Shown here: positions 10,064 through 21,500 of the stretch, piece by piece | Numbering within the stretch: the first letter of the stretch is position 1 | Layout of the letters: every line of letters begins with the position of its first letter | Position numbers and translations under genes: made by a program | Notes under the pieces: generated by a model | The model's input: the letters and a program-made list of their open reading frames with translations, nothing else | What the model was told of the DNA's origin: nothing | The model's database searches: none | From: Aliiglaciecola sp. LCG003 | Lineage (GTDB): Bacteria; Pseudomonadota; Gammaproteobacteria; Enterobacterales; Alteromonadaceae | Length of the DNA: 64,000 bases | Assembly: GCF_030316135.1 (NCBI RefSeq) | Contig: NZ_CP128185.1 | Coordinates: forward strand, 496,001 to 560,000 | Direction of reading: 5' to 3'

Positions 10064-12049
10064 CTAATTAGTCGCAGCATTGCCAATATTCACGTCAAGA
10101 AAATCCAGCAAGGCTTGATATAGTTCTTTACGTCCTTCTTCATCATATACGCCGTGACCACTCTTACCAAAATTCAAATACGGCACCTTTTTGCCTTGGG
10201 CCTCAAGGGCTGTGTGCATTTTGTTGGCATTAATAACCGGGACTCTTGCATCTTTGTCACCGTGTATCAACATTACCTCGGCCTTGATTTTATCCACATG
10301 GTTAATCGGTGAAAACTCATTTAATTGGGCGGTATCTCGGCCAATATATTTCTCAATGGCAGCTTCCCCACCGATGTATTGCATGGTATCGCTTTCTGAA
10401 TACATATAGTGCAAATTGTAAATTCCCACGTAACCTATTGTACATTGGTATAAATCAGGTGCCCGTATCACAGACATGAGCGCCGCATAACCGCCGTAAC
10501 TCGCACCGTAGGCACAGATGCGGTTACCATCAACCTTGTCTTGCTCAATAATGAATTGGGTAGCTTCATTGATGTCGGCAATCATCTTGCCGCCCCACTG
10601 GCGGTAACCCATTTCTTCGAACACTTTGCCATAGCCACCACTGCCGCGAAAATTTACTTGTAAAACAGCATACCCGCGATTCGCCAATAGCTGCACTTCT
10701 GAATCAAACTCCCACCGGTCGAATGGCCCGTGTGGGCCACCGTGGATCATCACCACCATTGGAGGCTTTTTGCTACTATCTTCGCTCTGAGGCATAGTTA
10801 GATAACCCTTGACCTCAACCTGATCAGAGGTAGTGAATTTGAATGGCTGCTTTGGCTGCATTTGTCGTGGGTCTAACCAAGAACGATTTGCCCAAAGAAA
10901 CCTAGCATTCATTGCTTTAGTGTCAAATATGTAGAATTCACCGGGGTTTATGTCACTTTGGACATGCACCAATAAAAATTGGCCATCTTCACTTTGACTG
11001 GTGACTATTACGGTTTGGTTATCGAAAGCTTCAACCAACATTTTATGTAGTTTAATTTTAGGAGTATCTGAATTTGGGTAGTGGTACTTGGTTTTGTTTG
11101 GGTGTGAATAGGCCATTATTGGCTGATTGCTGACGGGATCAAATGACCAGGAAATAAGGTCCATATCTAAATCACTGAATATCTCAGTCAACTTACCAGT
11201 AGCTAAATCAAGTTCATAAACATTGGCAAACCGTTGTTCACCACTACGACCTTTTAAGTAAACTTTGTCTGAGGTCTGGTTAATAGTCAGAGGAATGAAG
11301 GTTTGTTCTGTACCAAATGCCGTTTTTAAATCGACCCAGTCAGAATCAGCATTTTTGCGGTAAGCGGAAAAAACCTTATTCTGATTATCACTCCAACTCA
11401 TAAAGTTTACGTTACCGTTACTAGTGGCCAATACAGTGGCGTCAGGATGACTTAATGTTTCCACTTTACGTTTCCGACCATTGTAAATATTTAACTTACT
11501 GATGACAGGCTTGTTTTCTCGTAAATCATACAACACATTTTGCTTAAGGCTCCAAGGGTGCTCAATGATCAAAATATTGTCGTCATCTCCCTCTAGCGAA
11601 CTAATTATATAGGGTGTTGCCCGAGTCGATTTGCGTTTTTCCATACGAGAGCCACCGCTACTCTGCCCGGCTCGATAACCAAATAGCATTTCTGATTTAC
11701 TGCCATCTATATTGACGGCATACAATTCTCCGGTAGCCATAGGCGTATCAAAATCGCTATGTTTTTCAGCATATTGAAACACCACACGTTCATTATTTAT
11801 CCACTGTGCGGAGTGTATCGAATCGTTCTCTCTCGGCCGCACGCCACCGACAATCTTCATGGTTTTGGCATCCAAAAAGAACAAACCAACGAGTCCATCG
11901 GCCCTTGCTCGGGCAAGTAAGTGATTGCCGTCAGGTGATATTTTCATATCCAGATAGTCGCCATGGCGGACGAAATCATTCAAGGGGATTTCTGCGCTGT
12001 GGACTAGTGAGGTGAGCAAGATAAAGCAAAAGCAAAGCAGGGTTTTCAT
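10064..12049 (-). CDS. Secreted S9 family (prolyl oligopeptidase-type) peptidase
   Basis: Serine peptidase or acylaminoacyl-peptidase-like enzyme of 661 residues. A cleavable signal peptide (residues 1-19, cut before AEIPL) implies a periplasmic or exported protein. Residues about 30-400 form a beta-propeller (repeated ISPDG/WS-type blades), followed by the alpha/beta-hydrolase domain with HGGPHG (oxyanion region), GASYGGYA with nucleophile Ser517, Asp598/Asp600 (HGDKDARVP) and His632 (SGHGVY). All triad residues are intact. Such enzymes in marine Alteromonadales degrade peptides. Monocistronic, with a terminator shared with the convergent upstream neighbour. Confidence 0.92.
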   Translation of the reverse strand: MKTLLCFCFILLTSLVHSAEIPLNDFVRHGDYLDMKISPDGNHLLARARADGLVGLFFLDAKTMKIVGGVRPRENDSIHSAQWINNERVVFQYAEKHSDFDTPMATGELYAVNIDGSKSEMLFGYRAGQSSGGSRMEKRKSTRATPYIISSLEGDDDNILIIEHPWSLKQNVLYDLRENKPVISKLNIYNGRKRKVETLSHPDATVLATSNGNVNFMSWSDNQNKVFSAYRKNADSDWVDLKTAFGTEQTFIPLTINQTSDKVYLKGRSGEQRFANVYELDLATGKLTEIFSDLDMDLISWSFDPVSNQPIMAYSHPNKTKYHYPNSDTPKIKLHKMLVEAFDNQTVIVTSQSEDGQFLLVHVQSDINPGEFYIFDTKAMNARFLWANRSWLDPRQMQPKQPFKFTTSDQVEVKGYLTMPQSEDSSKKPPMVVMIHGGPHGPFDRWEFDSEVQLLANRGYAVLQVNFRGSGGYGKVFEEMGYRQWGGKMIADINEATQFIIEQDKVDGNRICAYGASYGGYAALMSVIRAPDLYQCTIGYVGIYNLHYMYSESDTMQYIGGEAAIEKYIGRDTAQLNEFSPINHVDKIKAEVMLIHGDKDARVPVINANKMHTALEAQGKKVPYLNFGKSGHGVYDEEGRKELYQALLDFLDVNIGNAATN

Positions 12050-12179
12050 TTTCTATCATCCTTAACGTACAACATACAAACCGTTCAGAGATAAATTGTA
12101 CCCGATGATAGTTTTTATTAGAAGTGCAGGTATCTTATAAAAATTAAAACTGTACCTAAAAACAAAACACGGAGCAAAA

Positions 12180-12208
12180 AAAAAGCCCCGATATTAATCG
12201 GGGCTTTT
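12180..12208 (-). terminator. Rho-independent terminator of the second EF-G gene
   Basis: Perfect stem AAAAGCCCCGAT / ATCGGGGCTTTT (12181-12192, 12197-12208) with an ATTA loop; on the minus strand it ends in a U-run, just after the EF-G stop. Confidence 0.85.
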
Positions 12209-12226
12209 CAAATCAGTAAAACTGAA

Positions 12227-14311
12227 TTACTTCTTAGCGTTACGTTCTTTAGTTTCTGCGATTACTTTCTCAGAAACGTTAGCAGGACACGGCATATAGT
12301 GGCTGAACTCCATAGAGAACTGACCACGACCAGATGTCATTGTACGTAAGTGACCGATATAACCGAACATTTCAGATAGTGGTACGTCAGCTTTAACACG
12401 AACACCTGTAGCGCCCGCTTCTTGATCTTTGATCATGCCGCGCCGACGGTTCAAGTCACCGATTACATCACCAACGTGATCATCAGGCGTATACACGTCA
12501 ACTTTCATGATAGGTTCAATAAGCTGAGGACCTGCTTTTGGAATTGATTGACGGAATGCACCTTTAGCTGCGATTTCAAACGCAATTGCAGATGAATCCA
12601 CGGCGTGGAATCCACCGTCATAAAGTTCAACTTCAACATCCAATACTGGGAAACCAGCTAACACACCTTGCTCCATCATGCTCTTGAAACCTTTCTCAAT
12701 CGCAGGGAAGAATTCTTTAGGTACGTTACCACCAACAACCACAGACTTAAATGTATAGCCTGTACCTGGCTCACCAGGACGGATGCGGTAGTCAATTTTA
12801 CCAAATTGACCAGAACCACCAGATTGCTTCTTATGGGTATAAGAATCTTCAACCGCTTGAGTGATAGTTTCACGGTAAGCTACTTGAGGTTGACCTACTT
12901 GTAGCTCAACTCCATATGTACGCTTCAAGATATCTACTTTGATATCTAGGTGAAGCTCGCCCATTCCTTTAAGGATGGTTTCGCCTGAATCTTCGTCAGT
13001 TTCAACACGGAATGAAGGATCTTCAGCAACCATTTTACCAATTGCGATACCCATTTTCTCAGAACCACCTTTATCTTTAGGTGCTACAGCAATCGAGATT
13101 ACTGGTTCTGGGAATACCATGGCTTCAAGTGTACAAGGATGTTTTGGATCGCAAAGTGTGTGACCAGTTTGTACGTTCTTCATACCAACGATAGCGATGA
13201 TGTCACCGGCTTGTGCACCACTTAACTCATTACGCTCATCGGCTTGCATTTCAACCATACGGCCTACACGCTCTGTTTTACCAGTGAAAGAGTTAAGGAT
13301 GGTGTCGCCTTTGTTCAATTTACCAGAGTAAATACGAACGAAGGTCAATGCACCGAAACGGTCATCCATGATTTTAAACGCTAGTGCGCGTAAAGGTTCG
13401 TCAACAGATACTGTTGCTACTTCGCCAGTTTCATTACCTTCTTCATCAGTTAACGGCTGAGGGTCAACTTCAGTTGGGCTTGGCAAGTAATCAACTACAG
13501 CGTCAAGGATGTTTTGCATACCTTTGTTTTTAAAAGCAGAACCACAGTAAGTCGGGAAGAACGACATATCACGAGTACCTTTACGGATACAACGTTTAAG
13601 GTCTTCAATAGAAGGTTCTTCACCGTCCATATAAGCCATCATTAGATCGTCGTCTTGCTCAACAGCAGTTTCAACTAGTAGTTCATGATACTCGTCTACC
13701 AAGTCAACCATATCAGCTGGAACGTCTTTGATTTCATAGTTTTCTGGCAAACCAGTGTCATCCCACACGTATGCTTGCTTAGTTAAAACATCAACTACAC
13801 CGATAAAGTCTTCTTCGATACCAATTGGTAACGTCATAACAAGTGGGTTAGCAGCCAATACGGTTTTAACTTGCTTAACTACACGGAAGAAATCAGCACC
13901 CATGCGGTCTAGTTTGTTAACGAAAATTATACGAGCTACTTCTGATTCGTTAGCATAACGCCAGTTAGTTTCTGATTGCGGTTCAACACCACCAGAACCA
14001 CAGAATACCCCAATGCCGCCATCTAGTACTTTCAGTGAACGATAAACTTCAACAGTGAAGTCAACGTGCCCAGGAGTATCGATAACGTTAAAACGGTGAT
14101 CTTTCCAGAAACAACTTACCGCAGCTGACTGAATTGTAATTCCGCGCTCAGCTTCTTGTTCCATGAAATCTGTAGTTGATTCACCATCGTGCACTTCACC
14201 GGTCTTATGAATTTTACCAGTTAGTTTCAAAATACGTTCTGTGGTGGTCGTTTTACCCGCGTCAACGTGGGCAAAAATACCGATGTTTCTATAATGAGAT
14301 AATTCTGACAT
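12227..14311 (-). CDS. fusA2: Second elongation factor G paralogue
   Basis: EF-G-like translational GTPase of 694 residues with the complete five-domain layout. The P-loop [12 protein letters not shown] is at residues 14-25; DTPGHVD and NKLD are intact, so GTP hydrolysis should be retained. It is clearly divergent from the str-operon EF-G and resembles the additional EF-G found in Vibrio and other gammaproteobacteria. It could be a specialised translocation or recycling factor; this division of labour is inference from other EF-G pairs. Its promoter has a consensus -10 and a GC-rich start region, like growth-rate-controlled translation genes. Confidence 0.92.
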   Translation of the reverse strand: MSELSHYRNIGIFAHVDAGKTTTTERILKLTGKIHKTGEVHDGESTTDFMEQEAERGITIQSAAVSCFWKDHRFNVIDTPGHVDFTVEVYRSLKVLDGGIGVFCGSGGVEPQSETNWRYANESEVARIIFVNKLDRMGADFFRVVKQVKTVLAANPLVMTLPIGIEEDFIGVVDVLTKQAYVWDDTGLPENYEIKDVPADMVDLVDEYHELLVETAVEQDDDLMMAYMDGEEPSIEDLKRCIRKGTRDMSFFPTYCGSAFKNKGMQNILDAVVDYLPSPTEVDPQPLTDEEGNETGEVATVSVDEPLRALAFKIMDDRFGALTFVRIYSGKLNKGDTILNSFTGKTERVGRMVEMQADERNELSGAQAGDIIAIVGMKNVQTGHTLCDPKHPCTLEAMVFPEPVISIAVAPKDKGGSEKMGIAIGKMVAEDPSFRVETDEDSGETILKGMGELHLDIKVDILKRTYGVELQVGQPQVAYRETITQAVEDSYTHKKQSGGSGQFGKIDYRIRPGEPGTGYTFKSVVVGGNVPKEFFPAIEKGFKSMMEQGVLAGFPVLDVEVELYDGGFHAVDSSAIAFEIAAKGAFRQSIPKAGPQLIEPIMKVDVYTPDDHVGDVIGDLNRRRGMIKDQEAGATGVRVKADVPLSEMFGYIGHLRTMTSGRGQFSMEFSHYMPCPANVSEKVIAETKERNAKK

Positions 14312-14346
14312 TGGTCCACTCTGTGTCTAATAAAAAATTGCGCGGC

Positions 14347-14375
14347 ATTATACAAGAAAAATCCGCAGGTTACAT
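14347..14375 (-). promoter_or_regulatory. Promoter of the second EF-G gene
   Basis: On the minus strand a consensus TATAAT (complement of 14347-14352) lies 36 bases upstream of the start codon. It is followed by a GC-rich discriminator (GCCGCGC), a feature of stringently controlled promoters. The -35 region is weak. The remaining bases up to 14575 show no gene. Confidence 0.6.
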
Positions 14376-14575
14376 TGTTTCATTTGCTTTAAATTTCAGC
14401 AATTTGGAAAAGATATTTTTTCAATGCTGAAAATTCAATAAATTCAATTGCCTATAGCTATTTACCAGTCTTTGATCTGTCGTCGATAATGAACAAAAAT
14501 TAGCTGATAAAAGAAACTTACGCTTCGTATTGATGATTGTATCAGTGTTTTATGGATATTGATTGAATAATAAAC

Positions 14576-14607
14576 GCCGCGATCTTGTTCTGTTTTATTG
14601 ACGCGGC
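14576..14607 (-). terminator. Possible terminator downstream of the glycosyltransferase gene
   Basis: GCCGCG (14576-14581) can pair with CGCGGC (14602-14607). Read on the minus strand the stem is followed by a T-rich stretch, 15 bases after the glycosyltransferase stop. The loop is long (20 nt), so the call is tentative. Confidence 0.4.
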
Positions 14608-14621
14608 AGATTATTATTTAG

Positions 14622-15608
14622 TTATGCTCTCATGGCTAATGGTGTTAGCAAGCCACCTTGGGTTTCGGGGCGACTAGCATTTAGTGTTTCACCAGCCAAA
14701 ACCTTTTCGTAACATTGTTGGTAGCCGACGGCCATAGGATAAGAGGAGAACTTTTCTACGGCCATATCGTGGCACATCTGGCGTGAATAGCGATCTACAT
14801 TTACCACCGCGTCAGTGAGGGTAGAGTAAGAGTCAGATAGACAACCAATCTCAGGTATGGAAATGATCTCCGGTAGAGAGCCAAAAGGTGTGGCAATTAC
14901 CGGTGCACCAAAATACAGGCTTTCTGTGATCGCTAATCCAAAGGGTTCATGCCATGTAACTGGGAAGATTAAACCTTTGGAGTGGCGTAATACCGACATC
15001 TTTTTTTCACCGCCAACCATGCCATGAAATTTAATTGATGGCGATGGATAAAAGTAGGGCAGTTTGCGGATATTAAAACGATTGCCACCCAGCACGTGCA
15101 GGTCTACTCCTGCTTGACGGCTGATTTGCACAGTACCCGCCAAATTTTTTAATGGGGCTTTTGTTTTGCCCAGAAAATGAAAATAGTTTTTAGGAGAACT
15201 AATATTAGCTTCACCATAATCTTTCCAGTCTAGTCCGTTGTACACGAAGCAGGTAGCACCGTGATTGTTGGCATGGCTGCGAGACAAAAAGATGCAATTT
15301 TGAGAATAACTTTTAGGTTTATCCGCGTTACCGTGTTCGGTGCATACGTAGGGTTTATGGAGCGGACCGTCGTACGGGCGATGAAAATGCACAATATCTG
15401 CCCAATCATCAATATAGCTCTCGACTGGTTTGTGTTTCTCAGTGCGAATAGCATTGTCAGGGAGGTTAGGTACGTTGCCCCATAAGTAACGAACCTCATG
15501 TCCCATTTTCTGTTGTTCTTGAGCAAGATACCAAACTACACGTTCGGTGCCGCCATATTTTAACGGTGGCAGTGAGTAACGGCTTTGCATAACATGTAGA
15601 ATTTTCAA
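14622..15608 (-). CDS. Glycosyltransferase, GT4-like (GT-B fold)
   Basis: Predicted retaining glycosyltransferase of about 328 residues. The N-terminus MKILHVMQSRYSLPP and the GGTERVV motif are typical GT4 starts; the donor-binding region HEPFGLAITESLYFGAPVIAT holds the E-x7-E signature. No signal peptide or membrane segment, so cytoplasmic or peripheral. The likely start is TTG at 15606-15608, because AAAGGA lies 8 bases upstream and homology begins there; the in-frame ATG at 15641 lacks a ribosome binding site. A single gene with no polysaccharide cluster around it, so the acceptor (LPS, capsule, glycolipid) is unknown. Confidence 0.85.
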   Translation of the reverse strand: MKILHVMQSRYSLPPLKYGGTERVVWYLAQEQQKMGHEVRYLWGNVPNLPDNAIRTEKHKPVESYIDDWADIVHFHRPYDGPLHKPYVCTEHGNADKPKSYSQNCIFLSRSHANNHGATCFVYNGLDWKDYGEANISSPKNYFHFLGKTKAPLKNLAGTVQISRQAGVDLHVLGGNRFNIRKLPYFYPSPSIKFHGMVGGEKKMSVLRHSKGLIFPVTWHEPFGLAITESLYFGAPVIATPFGSLPEIISIPEIGCLSDSYSTLTDAVVNVDRYSRQMCHDMAVEKFSSYPMAVGYQQCYEKVLAGETLNASRPETQGGLLTPLAMRA

Positions 15609-15751
15609 AAATACATTCCTTTGGTGGATATAAGACCACAAACCATCAAAAATTTATGGTCCGGTAGAGTGGTGAGGTTAATGGTTCACAAGCAGTCGTT
15701 ATAATAAGTAATATCTTGATATTCAAGCAATAAAAATTAGCGTCCTACTCA

Positions 15752-16768
15752 CTATGACATCGGCATGACTCGATTACGACCCAAGCGCTTAGCATCGTAA
15801 AGTAATGTGTCCGCTCGTTCGATTAGGGCTAATTTTTTATCGGATGACTGTTTCTGAGCGACGCCAGCTGAGACTGTTATGTCACCAAGTATTTGGCCGG
15901 TGCGCCGATCTTTGACGGATATTTTTTCGATCCCACGGCGCATAACATCAGTAAGATGGCGTGCTTTTTTGAGATCAAAGCCGGGCATTAGAATGGCAAA
16001 CTCTTCACCCCCGTAACGAAAAATCTGGGCATTATCACGACAGCTTGCTTGCAGCTTTTTAGCCACCGCCCTGAGGACTAAATCTCCCATTTGATGGCCG
16101 TAGGTGTCATTGATTTTCTTGAAATGGTCAATATCAATAATACTCAAACTCAGTGTGTCTAATGCCAGCTTACTGTCCAATTCCGAATCAAAGTATCGTC
16201 TATTGCAAAGCCCGGTTAGGGCATCATATAAAGCTTCATGCTGGCTTTGCTGGAGTTTTAATTTAAGTGACTCAATTTCTTTTTCTGCGCTGACAAGGGC
16301 GCCGTTAAAACTAATGGTACTTTGCCTAATGACTTGAGATTCTTTTACCATATTGCGAACTAATCCCAGTACTTCCTCTACAGACCAGCCTTCTTTTTCC
16401 ACTTTACTGAGGTCATCTATGCATGAATCCATGACACGCTTGTAGGCTTGAGTGTCTGATTTAGTATCAATAAGTGACTGGGATAACTCAATCATCATCC
16501 CTTCTAATGACTGGCGCAATCCCCAAGCGGTCACTTCTTCTTTGTCTGAGATGAAGTTGCGGTATAGATCTTTGGCATGCAAATCTGACAACGGCAAGTT
16601 GTTTTCTACAGCAGCATCAAGCTTCTTATTTAATTCTGGGGAGTCGTTACTCACATAAGTATACCAAAGGGCGTAATTCGTTGGTATCGCAGAGATATTA
16701 TGTTTAATCAACAAAGGAATAGTTTGTTTTAGCGTTACAAAAGAGCACTCAATATCTTTGGATGACAT
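15752..16768 (-). CDS. Diguanylate cyclase (GGDEF domain)
   Basis: Predicted cyclic-di-GMP synthase, about 338 residues from the preferred start at 16768. GGGAGG ends 5 bases before this ATG, while the longer frame to 16846 has no ribosome binding site. The N-terminal about 165 residues are helical with no recognised sensor domain, followed by a short coiled coil and a GGDEF domain with the active-site motif RYGGEEFA. The inhibitory I-site pattern RxxD is not present upstream of GGEEF (RDNA instead), so product inhibition at that site is probably absent. No membrane segments: a soluble enzyme. Divergent from the HMG-CoA reductase gene. Confidence 0.9.
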   Translation of the reverse strand: MSSKDIECSFVTLKQTIPLLIKHNISAIPTNYALWYTYVSNDSPELNKKLDAAVENNLPLSDLHAKDLYRNFISDKEEVTAWGLRQSLEGMMIELSQSLIDTKSDTQAYKRVMDSCIDDLSKVEKEGWSVEEVLGLVRNMVKESQVIRQSTISFNGALVSAEKEIESLKLKLQQSQHEALYDALTGLCNRRYFDSELDSKLALDTLSLSIIDIDHFKKINDTYGHQMGDLVLRAVAKKLQASCRDNAQIFRYGGEEFAILMPGFDLKKARHLTDVMRRGIEKISVKDRRTGQILGDITVSAGVAQKQSSDKKLALIERADTLLYDAKRLGRNRVMPMS

Positions 16769-16931
16769 CATCACCTCCCGTTCATATTTTCTGAAGCATA
16801 GCAGAGTATGTGAAAAATTTAATGGCTTGAAAATGATCTGCGTCAAATCCTGATACCAGATTGTGAACTAACATTAAACAACAGCCACCCTAAGCACTCG
16901 TTAGATAACGTCAATTTAAGCTGGAGAGAAT

Positions 16932-18476
16932 ATGTTTATTCCAAGTATTTTGTTAAAACAACTGTATACCCACGGTAGCCTAAATAAAACCCTAAGTGGT
17001 GTATCGTTCAAACTGAAAAATCGACTCAAAGATGCCACTCTAAAGCAATTACTTTGGATAAGCATAGATGGCGAGAAAATTGAAACTAGCAAAATACGTA
17101 TTGGTACAGCAACGGGTGAGGTGATGTCCTTTGCGCAGATTAATGGTATGGGAGAGATAGATTTTCCATTAAAGAGTGTCATCACTATACATATTGATAT
17201 AAATCAGTCGATGCATTCCGAAAAGTATACGCTGGGTATTTCGTTCAAGGCGTCCCCGTTTGGAACCCTAGCATTTGAAGTCGATGACGTGGTTACCGAG
17301 CCAAAGCATGATCCTAAAAACGTACCTAGAGATGAGCACGACGATTTCTCTGAGCAGATTATCAAGCAACGTCAAAAAATGTTCGAAAACTTTGCAGGTG
17401 GCACTGTTGAACATATTGCAAAGTATTCTATTGACCCCAAAACGCTAAACGGCAATGTCGAAAATTTTATTGGGGTCGCGCAGGTTCCTATAGGTTTGGC
17501 CGGCCCTGTACTTATCAACGGTGAGTATGCCAAGGGTGAATTTTTAGTACCAATGGCCACCACCGAAGGAACATTAGTGGCCTCTTATACACGAGGTATG
17601 AAGCTACTTAATATGAGTGGTGGTATTACCGCAACTGTAGTGGATGATGCCATGCAGCGTGCACCTGTGTTTGTATTCGAGAACGCGCGGGGAGCACGGG
17701 ACTTTGTGGCTTGGGTGAAGGAAAATTTCGAGACAATTAAGCACGAAGCTGAAGCCACTTCAAATGTGGCAAATCTGACTTATATTGACAATTTTCTATC
17801 CAATAAATTTGCCTTTTTACGCTTCAATTTCAAAACCGGTGATGCAGCTGGTCAAAATATGGTTGGGCGTGCAACATTTGCAGCCTGTGGATGGATGTTA
17901 GATCACTACCCTGGAATTAAAAACTTCTATCTTGAATCAAACTTCGCCACTGATAAAAAAGCATCGCAGATCAATATTATGCGTACTCGAGGCAAGCGCG
18001 TGGTTGCTGAAGCAACGATTAAAAGGGAACACTTGCTAAGTGTGATGCGAGTCGAACCGAAACAGATTGACTACCATGGCCGCGTGGCAGCGGTAGGGTC
18101 ATTTTTGTCTGGCGTAAACAATACTGGTTTACACTCGCCGAATGGCATTACTGCAATATTTATTGCTACCGGACAGGACGTGGCCAACGTGTCTGAGTCT
18201 TCTGCAGGTATTTTGTATTCGGAATTGACGGACGAGGGCGATCTATATTTATCACTGACCATTCCATCATTAATTGTGGCGACCTACGGAGGCGGCACAG
18301 GTATTGGAACACAAAAAGAATGCCTGCAGTTGATGGACTGCTATGGTCGTGACAGAGTCTATAAATTAGCTGAAATTATTGGTGCCGTCGCGCTGGCAGG
18401 AGAAATCTCTTTGGCCTCTGCTATATCTTCATCAGACTGGGTTTCATCCCATGAAGCCTACGGTCGCAATCGCTAA
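16932..18476 (+). CDS. Hydroxymethylglutaryl-CoA reductase with extra N-terminal domain
   Basis: Converts HMG-CoA to mevalonate using NAD(P)H. Of 514 residues, about 150-514 form the catalytic domain with all four catalytic residues visible: Glu212 (ATTEGTLVASY), Lys342 (ATDKKASQIN), Asp416 (GQDVANV) and C-terminal His507. The ENFIGVAQVPIG substrate motif is also present. Residues 1-125 are a beta-rich extension of unknown function with no membrane segment, unlike the membrane anchor of eukaryotic class I enzymes. No other mevalonate-pathway gene is in the window. Gammaproteobacteria normally make isoprenoids by the MEP route, so this is an orphan enzyme of unclear role and possibly of foreign origin. 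A terminator follows. Confidence 0.9.
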   Translation: MFIPSILLKQLYTHGSLNKTLSGVSFKLKNRLKDATLKQLLWISIDGEKIETSKIRIGTATGEVMSFAQINGMGEIDFPLKSVITIHIDINQSMHSEKYTLGISFKASPFGTLAFEVDDVVTEPKHDPKNVPRDEHDDFSEQIIKQRQKMFENFAGGTVEHIAKYSIDPKTLNGNVENFIGVAQVPIGLAGPVLINGEYAKGEFLVPMATTEGTLVASYTRGMKLLNMSGGITATVVDDAMQRAPVFVFENARGARDFVAWVKENFETIKHEAEATSNVANLTYIDNFLSNKFAFLRFNFKTGDAAGQNMVGRATFAACGWMLDHYPGIKNFYLESNFATDKKASQINIMRTRGKRVVAEATIKREHLLSVMRVEPKQIDYHGRVAAVGSFLSGVNNTGLHSPNGITAIFIATGQDVANVSESSAGILYSELTDEGDLYLSLTIPSLIVATYGGGTGIGTQKECLQLMDCYGRDRVYKLAEIIGAVALAGEISLASAISSSDWVSSHEAYGRNR

Positions 18477-18489
18477 CTAACTGCAACAT

Positions 18490-18518
18490 AAAAAAGGCGC
18501 TGTTAAAGCGCCTTTTTT
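18490..18518 (+). terminator. Rho-independent terminator after the HMG-CoA reductase gene
   Basis: GGCGC (18496-18500) pairs with GCGCC (18508-18512), preceded by an A-run and followed by six T residues. The symmetry allows use also by the convergent amidohydrolase gene. Confidence 0.8.
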
Positions 18519-18543
18519 GTTGATCTAACTAACGAGAGCTAAA

Positions 18544-21500
18544 TCAGTGAACCCACTTGTGACGTTTAGCTTTTTCATGCATTTTGGTTGCCGTTTCTTT
18601 TGGCATAAAGGCTTGATTATCCTCTTCAAAGAAGAACGCTTGTCGTTGCTTTTTACTGCCAACTTCATTCATGGTTGCGGCATCGTATATACGGCCATTA
18701 ATCACAGTGTATTGCACATATTCACTGCGTTTCAAATCGCTCAATACATCGCCATCAATCACTACTAAATCTGCAACTTTGCCGGCTTCAATACTACCGA
18801 TTTGTTTATCCATACCCAGATGTTTAGCACCATCTATTGTGCCGCCGCGCAATGCTTCCCAAGGTGTAAAGCCACCTTGTTCCATTATCCACAACTCCCA
18901 ATGGGCAGCTAAACCTTCTCGTTGCCCGTGAGCACCAATGTGTACACTCACGCCTTTATCGCGCAATATTTTAGCGTAACTGGCTACATTAAAATGATTG
19001 TATTGGTTGTCTGGAGCAGTTGGACGACGTATAGAACGACGGTCAACAATGAAGTTAGGTGTATAACGCATTAAGCGTTCATTTTTCCACACTTCGGTAC
19101 GGTCGTACCAATATTCCTCGCCCATCAGGCCACCATATGAAACGACAAAGGTAGGTGTGTAACCAAACTCAGTAGCAGCCCACAGAGCGGTTAAATCATT
19201 ATAGCCTTTTTCAATTGGTAAAGAATGCTCCAACCCAGTATGACCGTCTACTAACATGGTCAAATTTTGCTGTAATTTGCCGCCACCTTCAGGCACTACC
19301 ATCATGCCTAGCTCGCGGGCAGCCGCCAAAACTTGTTGACGTTGATCACGACGAGGCTGGTTATAGCTTTTGACCGAAATCGCACCCACATCTTTCATGC
19401 GTTGGAGGTGATACTTAGCATCATCCAAGCTCTTAATAATGGCTTTGTAACCCAATCCTTCCGCGCCGTACAAAATAGTCCCGGTAGAAAAAATACGAGG
19501 TGCGACAATCTTGCCGGCTTTTTGCAATTCTGCGGCAGAAAATATCTCTGTGGTGTCATTTGATGGATCATGAATTGTGGTAACTCCAAAAGCTAGGTTA
19601 GAGTATTGACTCCAATTTTGTTGAGGAATAATTTCATCTGAACCTTGTGCGCCATGGGCATGGGTGTCGATCAAGCCGGGAATAACGGTCTTGCCACTAA
19701 TATCGACCACTTCAGCCCCTTCTGGAATAGCTACATCAGCCGCCTTACCAACAGATTCAATACGATTGCCTTTAATAATGATGACACCATTTTGAATGAC
19801 TTCCTGCTGGTTATTTGCATCACGCATGGTCACAACATTGCCGCCTACCAATGCTTTATAACCAGAAGGCTTGTCTGCTTGGTATTCAAAAGACAAATCA
19901 ATTCCCTCAGTAACTGGCTCAGGCAGGGTCTCCGGTGAATCGGGCAAAAATGCATAAGCATCTTTTAAATCACGTTCAAAGTAGTAAGGGCCATGATACC
20001 AACTGAGGGTCTTATTATTGGGATGCCAAGTCAGGTATTCACCAGCTCGGCTGGAAACTTGCTTAACCGGCACAGACGTACTGGTGGGTCCAATATTTTG
20101 ACGTTTACCTGTTTCCATAAATGGCGCGACATAAGCATTATATTGATGCACAAAAGCAATCCATTTTCCGTCATGAGATAAACGGTACTCAGACACTTTG
20201 TCGGCGCCGTATAAATGCTCGCGCTTGTCTTCACCGTGAATATCAACACTAACTAATTGAGTTTCTGTATAAGCGGTACCGCCGACCACAGTGGTAAAAT
20301 AAACTCGTTCATTATTGCCAGCAAAATGTGGGGCGACACCCGATTGCGATACTCGAGTATGCGTACCCTCATCTAAGTTTGCTACATAGATGCCGGGCTC
20401 AACGGACCACTTAGGTGACAGCAGATAGCCGCCAGTGATTTTACGATAGGTTACGAGTTCTCCGTCTAATGAAAAGCTTGGCTCTACGAAATGGCCAGGG
20501 TTTTTATTGATGGCTTTACCTTTTCCGCCGCTAGCTGAAACTATTCTAATGCTACCTAAATCTTGGTCATTCCAAGTGGTGTAAATGATCTTCTTTCCGT
20601 CGTTAGAGTAACGAGGAAAGTACTCGTCATGTTCATTTTGCTTGGTTAGGCGTTTAACCTTGCCGGATTTCACATCTTTGATATAAAGTTTGCCCAATGC
20701 CTGAAACAATATGGTTTTGCCGTTAGGAGATTTTTGTGCCCAACGGATCATCTTTACTTTAAATTTGTCTGGCGCGACATCGACATCAAATCTAACTGCA
20801 TCGGCATAGTGCATTTTGGTGTTAAGCGAGACAGGAATTGTCGAAAGTTCACCGCTTTTTACCTCAAGTTTATGAAATTTACCTGCGGTCCAGAAAACTA
20901 AGTGTGTGCCATCAGGTGTCCAATCGAAGTAGGCAAAGTACCCTTCGCTACCAAAGCCTTCTTGCATGTCCCGTTCTAAGTCCATGTATAAGGCTTTTTC
21001 ACTGCCATCAGTCAGGTTCTTAACAAACAAGGCTGTCTTGTTTTTGATTCTTTTGATAAAGGCTAATTGTTTGCCGTCAGGTGATGGAGTAGGGACGATG
21101 GCACCTCCTGTACCGCTAATGAATCGTTCTTCATCACCTTTTTCCATATCATAACGAGTAATCGCAAATATGGATTTGAGCGGGTCACGATTGTAACTGA
21201 ATCTCGATCCTGAGGTGATATCTTGAGTAAAGTAGACATATTTCCCATCAGGAGAAAACACCGGATCAGCAATATTCTTTTGGTCTTTCTTGCCGTTTAC
21301 CCGTGCCTTGATTTGAATACCTTCTCCTCCTGAGTGGTGGTACATCCATACTTCGCCAGCAGGTATGCTGCGGCTCGACATGATCCCTTTGGTGGCCAAA
21401 ATATATTGTCCGTCAGGACTCCATTTGGGCGAGTGCATAATATTGTTTTTTTCTTTTGTCACTTGCTTTAAATCTGTGCCATCAATATTCATGAGCCAGA

